Source of the DNA: JAISXK01 sp031549625
GTDB taxonomy: Bacteria > Bacillota > Clostridia > Christensenellales > CAG-138
Length of the DNA: 22,400 bases
Reading direction: 5' to 3'
Assembly: GCA_031549625.1 (NCBI GenBank)
Contig: JAVBPK010000119.1
Location: 1-22,400 of the forward strand
Under the pieces are notes generated by a model. The model was not told the DNA's origin, did no database searches, and saw nothing but the letters and a program-made list of their open reading frames with translations. Made by a program: the position numbers and the translations under genes. Position 1 is the stretch's first letter. The number at the start of each line of letters is the position of its first letter. Shown here piece after piece: positions 15,024 to 22,296 of this stretch.

Positions 15024-17003
15024 CTATCTGCCGACGGCGGCCGCGGACCCCATACGCACGCCTCCGAATTGCATGGCCGCGCCGCTCTCCACGTTCGGCA
15101 TATCCATCAAAATGATTTCCTGCCCTGCCGTATACCTGCCGGGCGTATTGATAATCTGCAATCCGGCCACAATGCCTTCGCCTGCTATCGCGATATCCAG
15201 ATCGTTTTCCATGCCCGTAGTGACCGGCATCTCTTTGAGCACATGTTGGCCCTTTTCGCCCGGATATGCCGCCAGCACGCATGTCTGGCCATCCGCGTTT
15301 TCATATATCGCGTCATACGGCACGGAAAGCACCGCCTCTACGCGGTCTACGATAAACTCCAGCCGCACGCTCATGCCGATGCGCAGCGGCGAGCCCACAG
15401 ACGTGACAGCCACTTCTGTGGCAAACTGCACTTCGGAAACGGTATCCGTGTTGCCTTGCGCATTTTTATTTGCCGTTGGCGCGATGGTGCTTACCTTGCC
15501 CTCAAATACGTCTTCGCCTGTGGCGTCGGATTTGATGGATACCGGCAAGCCTTCTTTTACCGTACCCACGTCGTATTCTTTTACGTTTGTCTTTACGATG
15601 AGCTGCTTTGTATCTTCTATGATGAACAGCAAACCGCTGCTGGCCGCGCCCTCTGTGGCGTATACGGCCGTAACCGTGCCGGAAACCGGCGCCGTGATGG
15701 TCGCGTTTTCCAGGTCGACATACAATTCTTCCAGCTGGTACTCGCCCAGATCGCTGTTTGCCGCCAGCTCGGCGGAGCGCAGGCTGTTTTTATACGATTC
15801 CAGCTGGTTGTCCGCCGCCACTTCCGCGGCTGTACGCGATTGCAGCGCCGTTTGGTAGGCGCGGTATGCCGTGTCGATGTTGATTTTATAGTCTTCCAGC
15901 GCGTCATATTCTTTTTGGCGCGCGGCTTTATAGTTGCTGCTGGCGGTATCCATGGCGTCTTCAGCCTTGTTGAGCGCATTTCTAGCCGCAGCTTCCGCCT
16001 CTTGCTTTGCCACCAATTTTGCCGCCGCCGCTGTATCGCTCGTTGTAGCCAAAGCGTGCTCCGCCGCCGCGAGGATCGCTTGCGCATCAATCAACGCTTG
16101 ATGGGCGGCAACCGCATCCGCCTGCTTTTGGGCGTATTGAGGATCGGTGTTGTCCGACATGCCCGCCACCGCCACTGCCGCGTCATAAGCGATTTGTTTT
16201 GCGTCCACGTCTGTTTGGGCGGCCATTACCGCCTGCTGCAGCGTCGCCGCAGGCGTAGTCGTCACGCCTTCTGCCGCTACTCTTTCCGCCTTTGCTGTTT
16301 CATACGCGGCGCGCGCCTTATCCAGCGCGTCGGACGCGGCCTCATACGCGTTGGCCTGCGTTTGCGTTGCGCTTGTGCCCGTTTGCAGGGAACGCTCGTA
16401 ATCGTGGCAGGTTTTGATCGCTTTTTGGTAATTGTCGTACGCGTTCTGCACGTTGCTGTTTGCGCTGATGAGGCTGGAGTTTGTGTTGTTTTGCAAGCCC
16501 TCGCGCTGGTTGTTATAATTATCGCGCGCCGTTTCTACTGACTGCGCGCCGCTGTTTTGTGAATTCGTCAGCGAGATTTCTCTTTCTTTTATTTGCTTTT
16601 CAAGGCTGGCCTTGTCCAGTTCGCACAGCACATCACCCGCCTGCACAGTATCGCCGACTTTCACCAGTATATTTTGCATGGTGTATGTCATTTTGGAATA
16701 CACGTTTGTTTTATCCGCGCTTTCCACGGTACCTGTAGCGCTGACTACATTTTTGAGCTCTGTCTGTTCCAAGACGGTAACATCAGAAAGCGAGGTAACG
16801 CCCGCAACGGCTGCCTTTACGCGGTTTGTACACGTAATCACAACCACAGCCAACACAACAACAATCCCACCCAAAATAATCCATTTCAGGCCCTTGCGCT
16901 TGGTTTTGCCCTCGCGTTTTGTTTTATTTTTCGGTTGCATGCTTTTCTTTTGTTTGGCTTCTTTTTGTATGTTTGCTTCCGGCTCTAATCCGATTTCGCT
17001 CAT
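15024..17003 (-). CDS. HlyD/RND-type adaptor (membrane fusion) protein with very long coiled coil
   Basis: First gene of the efflux operon; links the MacB-type permease to the cell exterior. The 659-residue protein has a Lys/Arg-rich cytoplasmic N-terminus (1-40), one membrane helix (about 40-58), a lipoyl-like half (ATGTVESADKTNVYSK...GDTVQAGDVL) and an Ala/Gln/Glu-rich helical hairpin from about 135 to 420. The second lipoyl half (ENATITAPVSGTV) and beta-barrel and membrane-proximal domains follow. Gram-positive adaptors of this type are usually about 350-550 residues; the extra length is in the hairpin. ATG 17003 has GGGGAGG seven bases upstream and a strong promoter. The C-terminus is rich in Gly, Ala and Met. 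Confidence 0.88.
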   Translation of the reverse strand: MSEIGLEPEANIQKEAKQKKSMQPKNKTKREGKTKRKGLKWIILGGIVVVLAVVVITCTNRVKAAVAGVTSLSDVTVLEQTELKNVVSATGTVESADKTNVYSKMTYTMQNILVKVGDTVQAGDVLCELDKASLEKQIKEREISLTNSQNSGAQSVETARDNYNNQREGLQNNTNSSLISANSNVQNAYDNYQKAIKTCHDYERSLQTGTSATQTQANAYEAASDALDKARAAYETAKAERVAAEGVTTTPAATLQQAVMAAQTDVDAKQIAYDAAVAVAGMSDNTDPQYAQKQADAVAAHQALIDAQAILAAAEHALATTSDTAAAAKLVAKQEAEAAARNALNKAEDAMDTASSNYKAARQKEYDALEDYKINIDTAYRAYQTALQSRTAAEVAADNQLESYKNSLRSAELAANSDLGEYQLEELYVDLENATITAPVSGTVTAVYATEGAASSGLLFIIEDTKQLIVKTNVKEYDVGTVKEGLPVSIKSDATGEDVFEGKVSTIAPTANKNAQGNTDTVSEVQFATEVAVTSVGSPLRIGMSVRLEFIVDRVEAVLSVPYDAIYENADGQTCVLAAYPGEKGQHVLKEMPVTTGMENDLDIAIAGEGIVAGLQIINTPGRYTAGQEIILMDMPNVESGAAMQFGGVRMGSAAAVGR

Positions 17004-17050
17004 ATGTGCGCCTCCCCACTTTGACTCATGTGTGCATGTTAGCCCTCAAT

Positions 17051-17079
17051 ATTGTACAAAATATGACCACAGCTTGCAA
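17051..17079 (-). promoter_or_regulatory. Promoter of the MacB-type efflux operon
   Basis: Minus-strand TTGCAA (17074-17079), 17-base spacer, TACAAT (17051-17056), about 48 bases before the adaptor start. The leader between them carries no obvious operator. Confidence 0.75.
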
Positions 17080-17152
17080 ATCAGGTTACATTTTTTATGC
17101 AAACCGCCTGTTTAATATATTTTTTAGACCATATTTTGACTGCTTTACGAGC

Positions 17153-17181
17153 TTGACATGCCGATCAAACTTTTCTATACT
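17153..17181 (+). promoter_or_regulatory. Promoter of the thiamine transporter gene
   Basis: TTGACA (17153-17158), exact 17-base spacer, TATACT (17176-17181). It is placed about 28 bases before the TPP aptamer and divergent from the efflux operon promoter. Confidence 0.85.
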
Positions 17182-17208
17182 GAATGTATTAACTACATAC
17201 ACTTCCAA

Positions 17209-17290
17209 CCGCTGGGGGCGCTGTCTGGCAAGACGGCTGAGAAACACCCTTAGAACCTGACTTAGGTAATCCTAACGTAGGGAAGCGGAG
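17209..17290 (+). ncRNA. TPP riboswitch (THI element)
   Basis: The conserved TPP-binding blocks appear in order: GGGG, CTGAGA (17237-17242), ACCCTT (17246-17251), GAACCTGA (17253-17260), GGTAAT (17265-17270) and AGGGAAG (17279-17285). P1 is formed by CCGCT (17209-17213) with AGCGG (17284-17288). GGAAGCGG (17281-17288) can instead pair with CCGCTTCC (17312-17319) of the terminator stem. This gives an OFF switch: TPP holds P1 and frees the terminator; without TPP the alternative pairing blocks it. The gene downstream is a thiamine transporter, as expected. Confidence 0.96.
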
Positions 17291-17309
17291 CAAGCGATCA
17301 AGCATAGTC

Positions 17310-17341
17310 GCCCGCTTCCGTTTTTCGGAAGCGGGCGTTTT
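17310..17341 (+). terminator. Riboswitch-controlled terminator
   Basis: GCCCGCTTCCG (17310-17320) and CGGAAGCGGGC (17326-17336) form a perfect 11-bp stem with a TTTTT loop, followed by GTTTT. The 3' arm repeats the GGAAGCGG of the aptamer end, which explains the switching. The trailing U-run is short. Confidence 0.85.
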
Positions 17342-17378
17342 GATACTTGCGCAGCGGCTGGACAGAAAGGAGTGTTGT

Positions 17379-18083
17379 ATGAAATTTACCCTTTTTGAGG
17401 AGCTCGCAGGGCTCCCCACCGTCACCCTACTCACCCTTTTGGCCGCCGTGGCCCTTGTTGCCACTATGGTCATACTGCTCGTCCGCGCCCGCCGCCAAAA
17501 AAGTGAGGCGAGGCCCGCCGTCTCCACAGCAAACAACACCCGCGCCCTCGTTTACGGCGCGCTTTGCGTGGCTTTGAGCTTCCTGCTCTCCTACCTCAAA
17601 TTGTTTGAAATGCCGCAGGGCGGCTCCATCACGCTTTGCAGCATGCTGCCTGTCACGCTGTATGCCCACTGGTTTGGCACACGCAACGGATTGATTGCCG
17701 GCTGCGCGTTTGGCTTGCTGCAATTCATTCAGGAACCCATCGCCGTGCACTGGCTGCAGCCCGTGCTGGACTATGCTCTCGCCTTCACCTGCGTCGGCCT
17801 TGCCGGCAGTTTCCCGAAAAGCCTGCCGCTCGGCATCCTTGTGAGCGGCATTGGCCGCATCCTTTGTTCCACCATATCCGGCGCCGTGTTTTTTGCGGAA
17901 TACGCCCCGCCCAGCATGAATCCATGGGTGTATTCCATCCTGTACAACACGCTTTCTTTGGGGCCGGATTCCCTTATCTGCATTGTCGTAGCGCTTTTGG
18001 CCCCCGCGAAACGGCTGTTTGAGCGCATGGCGCCGCAGGAGCTATCTGCGCGTGGGCAAAATCACGCTGAGCTCCGCGCATAG
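17379..18083 (+). CDS. thiT: Thiamine transporter ThiT (ECF substrate-binding component)
   Basis: Membrane protein that captures thiamine and works with a shared ECF energising module (not in this window). The 234-residue protein shows the ThiT core from about residue 54: LVYGALCVALSFLLSYLKLF, MPQGGSITLCSMLP, GLLQFIQEPIAVH and QPVLDYALAF...GLAG, with further hydrophobic helices after it. Usual ThiT is about 180-200 residues; here an extra N-terminal hydrophobic helix (about 11-36) and basic linker precede the core. ATG 17379 follows AAAGGAG (17367-17372). A TPP riboswitch controls it, confirming the substrate. Confidence 0.93.
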   Translation: MKFTLFEELAGLPTVTLLTLLAAVALVATMVILLVRARRQKSEARPAVSTANNTRALVYGALCVALSFLLSYLKLFEMPQGGSITLCSMLPVTLYAHWFGTRNGLIAGCAFGLLQFIQEPIAVHWLQPVLDYALAFTCVGLAGSFPKSLPLGILVSGIGRILCSTISGAVFFAEYAPPSMNPWVYSILYNTLSLGPDSLICIVVALLAPAKRLFERMAPQELSARGQNHAELRA

Positions 18084-18118
18084 GTTTTCCTTTTGTTTTC
18101 AGAATGTTTACGCACACA

Positions 18119-18151
18119 GGCGCCCTGTCGTTTGACGCAGGGCGCCCCTTT
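18119..18151 (+). terminator. Terminator after thiT
   Basis: GGCGCCCTG (18119-18127) and CAGGGCGCC (18138-18146) form a perfect 9-bp stem that can extend by two pairs inside. CCTTT follows, a weak U-tract. The rest of 18084-18236 shows no gene and no convincing promoter. Confidence 0.65.
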
Positions 18152-18236
18152 ATGTTAGCTTGTATGTACGCGCCCGTTCGCGGTAAATGTTTCCTATGAC
18201 CATCTACATTTTACTCCGCGTTATGAGGAACTTCCT

Positions 18237-19148
18237 ATGAAAATTTGCGGAACCGCTCTTTTATTGGCCACATTTGTTCTGCCTCCCCTTTTGGGTGGCT
18301 GCGCGAAAGCGCCCTCGCTTCCTCCTGCGCCGCCTGCCGCCACCACCGCCCCGCTTGCCTCACCCACGCCAAGCGCTACATCTGCACCCACCCCCACGCC
18401 TTACCCCTATGTGCATGAAGACGGCGCAACCATTGCCTCCCGCTTTAACCCGCCGCCGGATTACGAGCGCAAACCAGCGCACGCGTATGGCGAATTTATC
18501 CGCGGCCTGCCGCTTCTGCCGCACGGACAGCCCGTGTTGCTTTATACCGGAGAGGAAAGCCCCATCCAAAACTGGCATGCCGCCGTGCTCGATGTCGACG
18601 TAGGCACCCGCGATTTACAGCAGTGCGCCGACGCGGCTTTGCGCATCCGCGCGGAATATTTGTTTTCCGTTGGCGAGTATGACAAGATCAATTACCACCT
18701 CACCAACGGCGACCTTTTCCCTTACACCAAATACAGGGAGGGATATCGCCTGCGCGTGAGCGGCAATAAAACCTCCCTGGAAAAAACAGCCTCGCCCGAC
18801 ACGAGTTATGGGGCTTTTCGCAAATATTTGGATGTGCTTTTCAACTATGCAAGCACGCGTTCCCTGGCGCCCGAAAGCGAGACCATCCCGCTCGACGAGC
18901 TTGCCATCGGCGATATTTTCATATTTGCGGGCAGTCCCGGCCATTGCGTAATTGTGGTGGATATGGCCGAAAATCCCGCGGGCGACAAGGCCATACTGCT
19001 GGCGCAGAGCTCCATGCCGGCGCAGCAGATTCATATCCTGCAGCAGCCCGGTTCATCCAGCCCCTGGCTGCCGCTGCACGATATCGAACTGCCTGTGCAA
19101 ATCATGTATTGGGATTTTGGCGCCGAGCACATCAAGCGCATGCCCTAG
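18237..19148 (+). CDS. DUF4846 family lipoprotein
   Basis: The 303-residue secreted lipoprotein has a signal peptide with lipobox LGGC (Cys22) and a Pro/Ala/Thr-rich linker (about 28-58). The DUF4846 domain follows (about 65-295): SRFNPPPDYERK, EFIRGLPLLPHG, the hallmark DLQQCADAALRIRAEYL from Asp126, then KYREGYR and GHCVIVVDMAEN. The family's function is unknown; a hydrolase-like or NlpC-like fold has been suggested for such domains, but I cannot confirm it. ATG 18237 follows GAGGAA (18225-18230). The stop codon TAG is part of the CTAG that borders the mobile-type element immediately downstream. Confidence 0.85.
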   Translation: MKICGTALLLATFVLPPLLGGCAKAPSLPPAPPAATTAPLASPTPSATSAPTPTPYPYVHEDGATIASRFNPPPDYERKPAHAYGEFIRGLPLLPHGQPVLLYTGEESPIQNWHAAVLDVDVGTRDLQQCADAALRIRAEYLFSVGEYDKINYHLTNGDLFPYTKYREGYRLRVSGNKTSLEKTASPDTSYGAFRKYLDVLFNYASTRSLAPESETIPLDELAIGDIFIFAGSPGHCVIVVDMAENPAGDKAILLAQSSMPAQQIHILQQPGSSSPWLPLHDIELPVQIMYWDFGAEHIKRMP

Positions 19149-19163
19149 GTAAGCGATGATTAA
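19149..19163 (+). repeat. Left terminal inverted repeat
   Basis: GTAAGCGATGATTAA, preceded by CTAG; pairs with the right repeat with two mismatches. Confidence 0.65.
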
Positions 19164-19293
19164 ATGAGAGTGGGTGGATTTGCGAGTAATTTTTTCATCC
19201 GGCAAGGAAGAAAAACGCAGTAATAGCAGCGCTATTTCAAGTTTTGATGACGCAGCCTGAGGGAAAAAGGGCCGCAAAGACATACCGCACGAA

Positions 19294-19308
19294 TTAATCA
19301 GCGTTTAC
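19294..19308 (-). repeat. Right terminal inverted repeat
   Basis: On the minus strand GTAAACGCTGATTAA; on the plus strand it is followed by CTAG (19309-19312). Confidence 0.65.
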
Positions 19309-19352
19309 CTAGGAAACCGATGAGTAATGCAGGCAGAAACGTCTTAGCGGGC

Positions 19353-20984
19353 CTATTTCTGTTCCGCGTCCCTTTCGTGGCTTATGTAACCGCCGGACAG
19401 ATTCTTTACGCGGAAGCCATGCTGTTTGAGTATGCGGTACGCGGTATGCGCCCGCACCCCCACCTGACAGTATTCCACGATCGGCCGGTCTTTGTTTAGC
19501 TCATCCAGCCTGTCGCGCAATGTGTCCAGCGGTATGTTGATTGCCCCCGGCAAATGACCCTGCCCGTACTCCCGCTCTGTGCGCACATCCAACAACAGCG
19601 TCTCTTCGCTTTCACCGGTTGTTCGCGTCATTTCTTCTATGCCCTCCAGCATGTTTTCCGCCACATACCCCAGCATATTAACAGGATCCTTTGCAGAAGA
19701 ATACGGCGGCGCGTACGCCAGCTCCAAATCACACAGCTGCGTCACATGCGCGCCCAAGCGCTGCGCCGTGGCAATTACGTCTATGCGCTTTTCCACCCCT
19801 TCGCGCCCCACCATCTGGCAACCTAAAATTTTTCCCTCTTTTGTAAACAGCAGTTTCGCCGTCATCTGTTTTGCTCCCGGATAATACGTGGCATGCGAGA
19901 AAGGATGCGTAACCGCCGCGAGGTACTCTACGCCGGTGCGTTTTAGCGCGCGCTCGTTTGCGCCCACGCACGCCGCCGTCAGGCCAAACAGTTTCATAAC
20001 CCCTGTGCCCTGCACCCCGCCGTATGTGTGCGGAATCCCCGCTATATTGTCCGCCACAACGCGGGCCTGCCTGTTTGCGGGCCCCGCCAGCGGAGCCGCT
20101 GTCGCCCCCCCCAGCACAAAGTCTTTGATTTGCACGGCATCGCCCGCGGCGTATACATCCGGCTTATTTGTGCGCATATGCTCGTTCACAACAATATGCC
20201 CCTTTGGGCCGAGCTCGATGCCGGAGCCCTTCAAAAAGCCCGTGGCCGGGCGCACGCCTATGGCGCTTATGACCATATCCGTTTCCAATGTGTCCCCGTT
20301 TTGCAGCACGACGCGCACGGCCTCGCCATGGCGCTCCACGCCGCTCACGCCCACGCCGCAATGCAGCTTGACGCCGTTTTGTTCGAGTTCCTGCTGCAGT
20401 ATATCCGCCATATCGGCGTCAAACGGCGGCCACACCGTTGGTGCCGCCTCCACCACCCGTACCGCCAGCCCTCTGGCCGATAAATTTTCAGCCAGTTCCA
20501 GCCCTATAAATCCGCCGCCGACGATCACCGCGCGTGATACGGCTTCTTCCGTGACCGTCTGGAAAATGCGGTCTGTATCGTCTAAATTGCGCAGTACGAA
20601 TATACGTGAAGCCGCCTCCGGCTCTGCCTGCACGCTTATAGGCGTAGCCCCGGGGCACAGCACCAGCGCGTCGTAACTTTCATCGTATCCGCCACGTTCC
20701 ACGCTCTCCACACGCACCAGCTTTTTCTCCGTGTCTATGCGCTCCGCACGGCTAAACGTACGCACGTCCACGCAAAACCGTTCGCGGAAAGATTCGGGCG
20801 TTTGCAGCAGCAGCGCGTTTCTTTCGGCTATCTCTCCGCCAATATAATAAGGCAGCCCGCAGTTTGCAAAGGAAATATATCCGTCTTTTTCTAATAAAAC
20901 GATTTCCGCAAATTCATCGAGACGCCGCAGCCGCGCCGCTGCCGTCGCGCCGCCCGCTACGCCTCCCACAATCACTACTTTCAT
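19353..20984 (-). CDS. CoA-disulfide reductase with C-terminal rhodanese domain
   Basis: FAD/NAD(P)H-dependent reductase of CoA disulfide, and in related enzymes of CoA persulfide or polysulfide; involved in thiol redox balance. The 543-residue protein begins with the FAD fold (VVIVGGVAGGATAAARLRR), has the single active-site Cys42 (SFANCGLPYYIGG), the NAD(P)H fold (VIVGGGFIGLELAENL, about 153-168), the second FAD motif (PDVYAAGDAVQ) and a dimerisation domain. The fused rhodanese domain (about 455-543) has its persulfide Cys506 in EYCQVGVRAH. Domain order matches the CoADR-RHD type. ATG 20984 follows GGGAGGAG on the minus strand. Single gene, divergent from the glycosyltransferase. Confidence 0.92.
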   Translation of the reverse strand: MKVVIVGGVAGGATAAARLRRLDEFAEIVLLEKDGYISFANCGLPYYIGGEIAERNALLLQTPESFRERFCVDVRTFSRAERIDTEKKLVRVESVERGGYDESYDALVLCPGATPISVQAEPEAASRIFVLRNLDDTDRIFQTVTEEAVSRAVIVGGGFIGLELAENLSARGLAVRVVEAAPTVWPPFDADMADILQQELEQNGVKLHCGVGVSGVERHGEAVRVVLQNGDTLETDMVISAIGVRPATGFLKGSGIELGPKGHIVVNEHMRTNKPDVYAAGDAVQIKDFVLGGATAAPLAGPANRQARVVADNIAGIPHTYGGVQGTGVMKLFGLTAACVGANERALKRTGVEYLAAVTHPFSHATYYPGAKQMTAKLLFTKEGKILGCQMVGREGVEKRIDVIATAQRLGAHVTQLCDLELAYAPPYSSAKDPVNMLGYVAENMLEGIEEMTRTTGESEETLLLDVRTEREYGQGHLPGAINIPLDTLRDRLDELNKDRPIVEYCQVGVRAHTAYRILKQHGFRVKNLSGGYISHERDAEQK

Positions 20985-21013
20985 GACAGCTCTCCTCCCT
21001 TGCGGTTTCTTCT

Positions 21014-21019
21014 AGTATA
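21014..21019 (-). promoter_or_regulatory. Possible -10 box of the CoA-disulfide reductase gene
   Basis: Minus-strand TATACT, about 30 bases before the start codon. No good -35 box is visible at 16-18 bases. Confidence 0.4.
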
Positions 21020-21052
21020 CATGAATTCTTGCGCGAAACGTAAGTGTTTTCT

Positions 21053-21080
21053 TTGCACAAAAAGCGAGGCGCGCTAATAC
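21053..21080 (+). promoter_or_regulatory. Possible promoter of the glycosyltransferase gene
   Basis: TTGCAC (21053-21058), 16-base spacer, TAATAC (21075-21080), about 40 bases before the start codon. The -10 is weak. Confidence 0.4.
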
Positions 21081-21119
21081 CATATATCAGCCGCGCAGTT
21101 TTGCTTCAAGGAGGATTCT

Positions 21120-22199
21120 ATGATTACCGTCAGCCTCTGCATGATCGTTAAAAATGAAGAACACACCCTTCCCATTTGCTTGCACAGCGCGCAAATGATA
21201 GCCGACGAGATTATCATCGTGGATACCGGATCCTTGGATAATACAAAGGCCGTGGCGAGCACCTTTACGCCACATGTGTTTGATTTTGAATGGATAAATG
21301 ATTTTTCCGCGGCCAGAAATTTCGCTTTTTCCAAAGCCAGCCAGGAATATATTCTTTGGATGGACGCGGACGATATTTTGCTGGATGAGGATGCGCAAAA
21401 GTTCCAAACGCTGAAACAGGTTCTTTCCGCGGATACGGACGTGGTGATGATGCGCTACACAACCGCCCGCGACGAACAAGGCAAACCGCTGTTTACCTAT
21501 TTCCGCGAGCGGCTGGTAAAGCGCGCCCGTGGTTTTCTGTGGCATGAGCCCGTGCACGAATACATCGCGCTTGGCGGCAAAATCATAGAAAGCGACATCG
21601 CCATCACTCACAACAAACCGCGCGATACCATCAGCTCCGACCGCAATCTGCGCATATACGAGGCATTGCTCGCCCGCGACGGCAGCCTTTCCCCGCGCGG
21701 GCAGTACTATTACGCGCGCGAATTGCACGACCATGGTCGCACGCAAGACGCTATCGCCGCCTTTACCTTGTTTTTGGAAGGCGGGCGTGGCTGGGCGGAG
21801 GACAATATCGCCTCCTGCGTGGCGCTTGGCAAGCTATACCGCCAGCAATTACAGCCCGATCTCGCGCTGCCCGCCCTATTCCGCAGCTTTTTATATGATA
21901 CGCCCCGCGCCGAAACCTGCTGCCATATCGGTTACTGTATGAAGGATAAGTTAAACTATCCGCTTGCGGCCTATTGGTTTGAGCAGGCGCTGCATGCTCC
22001 CTCGCCTGCCAGCAGCTGGGGCTTTACCCAGCCGGAATACGCCGGATATATTCCCGCGATGGAGCTTGCCGTGTGTTATGATATTTTGAACGATGTGGAG
22101 AAGGCGGATGCATTTAACGAGCAGGCCGCACTGTTCAATCCTGATTCCGCCGCCGTGGCTTCCAATCGCGCTTATTTTCGGAACAAGCTGCAATTGTAG
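21120..22199 (+). CDS. Family 2 glycosyltransferase with TPR-like C-terminal half
   Basis: The 359-residue protein starts with a GT-A domain (1 to about 200): SLCMIVKNEEHTL, EIIIVDTGSLDNTK (30-43), WINDFSAARNFAF and the metal-binding WMDADD (DADD 82-85), then WHEPVHEYI. The second half (about 205-350) is helical with TPR-like repeats (YYYARELHDHGRTQDAIAAF, VALGKLYRQQ, YPLAAYWFEQAL). This layout is shared with the SunS-like branch of GT2, which includes peptide S-glycosyltransferases, but many members act on other targets and no peptide precursor gene is seen. ATG 21120 follows AAGGAGG (21108-21114). No signal or membrane segment; cytoplasmic. Acceptor unknown. Confidence 0.88.
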   Translation: MITVSLCMIVKNEEHTLPICLHSAQMIADEIIIVDTGSLDNTKAVASTFTPHVFDFEWINDFSAARNFAFSKASQEYILWMDADDILLDEDAQKFQTLKQVLSADTDVVMMRYTTARDEQGKPLFTYFRERLVKRARGFLWHEPVHEYIALGGKIIESDIAITHNKPRDTISSDRNLRIYEALLARDGSLSPRGQYYYARELHDHGRTQDAIAAFTLFLEGGRGWAEDNIASCVALGKLYRQQLQPDLALPALFRSFLYDTPRAETCCHIGYCMKDKLNYPLAAYWFEQALHAPSPASSWGFTQPEYAGYIPAMELAVCYDILNDVEKADAFNEQAALFNPDSAAVASNRAYFRNKLQL

Positions 22200-22242
22200 G
22201 CTATGGGGTTTGGTTATAGAAAGAATTTTCCCATCTTCCTTT

Positions 22243-22296
22243 GGTGTTTTGCCCGCCGATGCGGCACCGCCGCAGCGGTGGATGTAGCAAAACGCC
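22243..22296. other. Branched inverted-repeat structure in the right-edge intergenic region
   Basis: An outer stem GGTGTTTTGC (22243-22252) with GCAAAACGCC (22287-22296), ten pairs with one G-U, encloses two adjacent perfect hairpins. These are CCGC-CGAT-GCGG (22253-22264) and CACCGC-CGCA-GCGGTG (22265-22280). Together they form a compact three-way-junction shape. No gene is recognised in 22200-22400, and no clear terminator U-tract follows the glycosyltransferase. Confidence 0.5.

Larger units (their letters stand above)
19149..19308. mobile_element. MITE-like element with 15-bp terminal inverted repeats
   Basis: A 160-bp non-coding stretch is bounded by GTAAGCGATGATTAA (19149-19163) and TTAATCAGCGTTTAC (19294-19308), inverted repeats matching at 13 of 15 positions. 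It is flanked on both sides by CTAG (19145-19148 and 19309-19312), consistent with a 4-bp target duplication. With the flanks counted, the inverted match reaches 20 bp. Inside are a hairpin AATAGC/GCTATT (19222-19236) and a direct repeat ACGCAG (19215-19220, 19250-19255). No transposase is encoded. Removing the element and one CTAG rejoins the gene end without changing its stop codon. The remaining 19313-19352 has no feature. Confidence 0.6.

Noticed and set aside
15010..15282. Upstream extension of the ABC ATPase frame
   Set aside because: Overlaps the adaptor coding region in another frame and lacks any ATPase pattern; ATG 15009 has a suitable site upstream.
15069..16541. 490-codon plus-strand open frame opposite the HlyD-type adaptor
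   Set aside because: Arg/Cys/His-rich unnatural composition; mirror of the Ala-rich coiled-coil codons.
19053..19283. 76-codon minus-strand frame across the MITE-like element
   Set aside because: Overlaps the end of DUF4846 and the repeat; no ribosome binding site, and the sequence is explained by the element.
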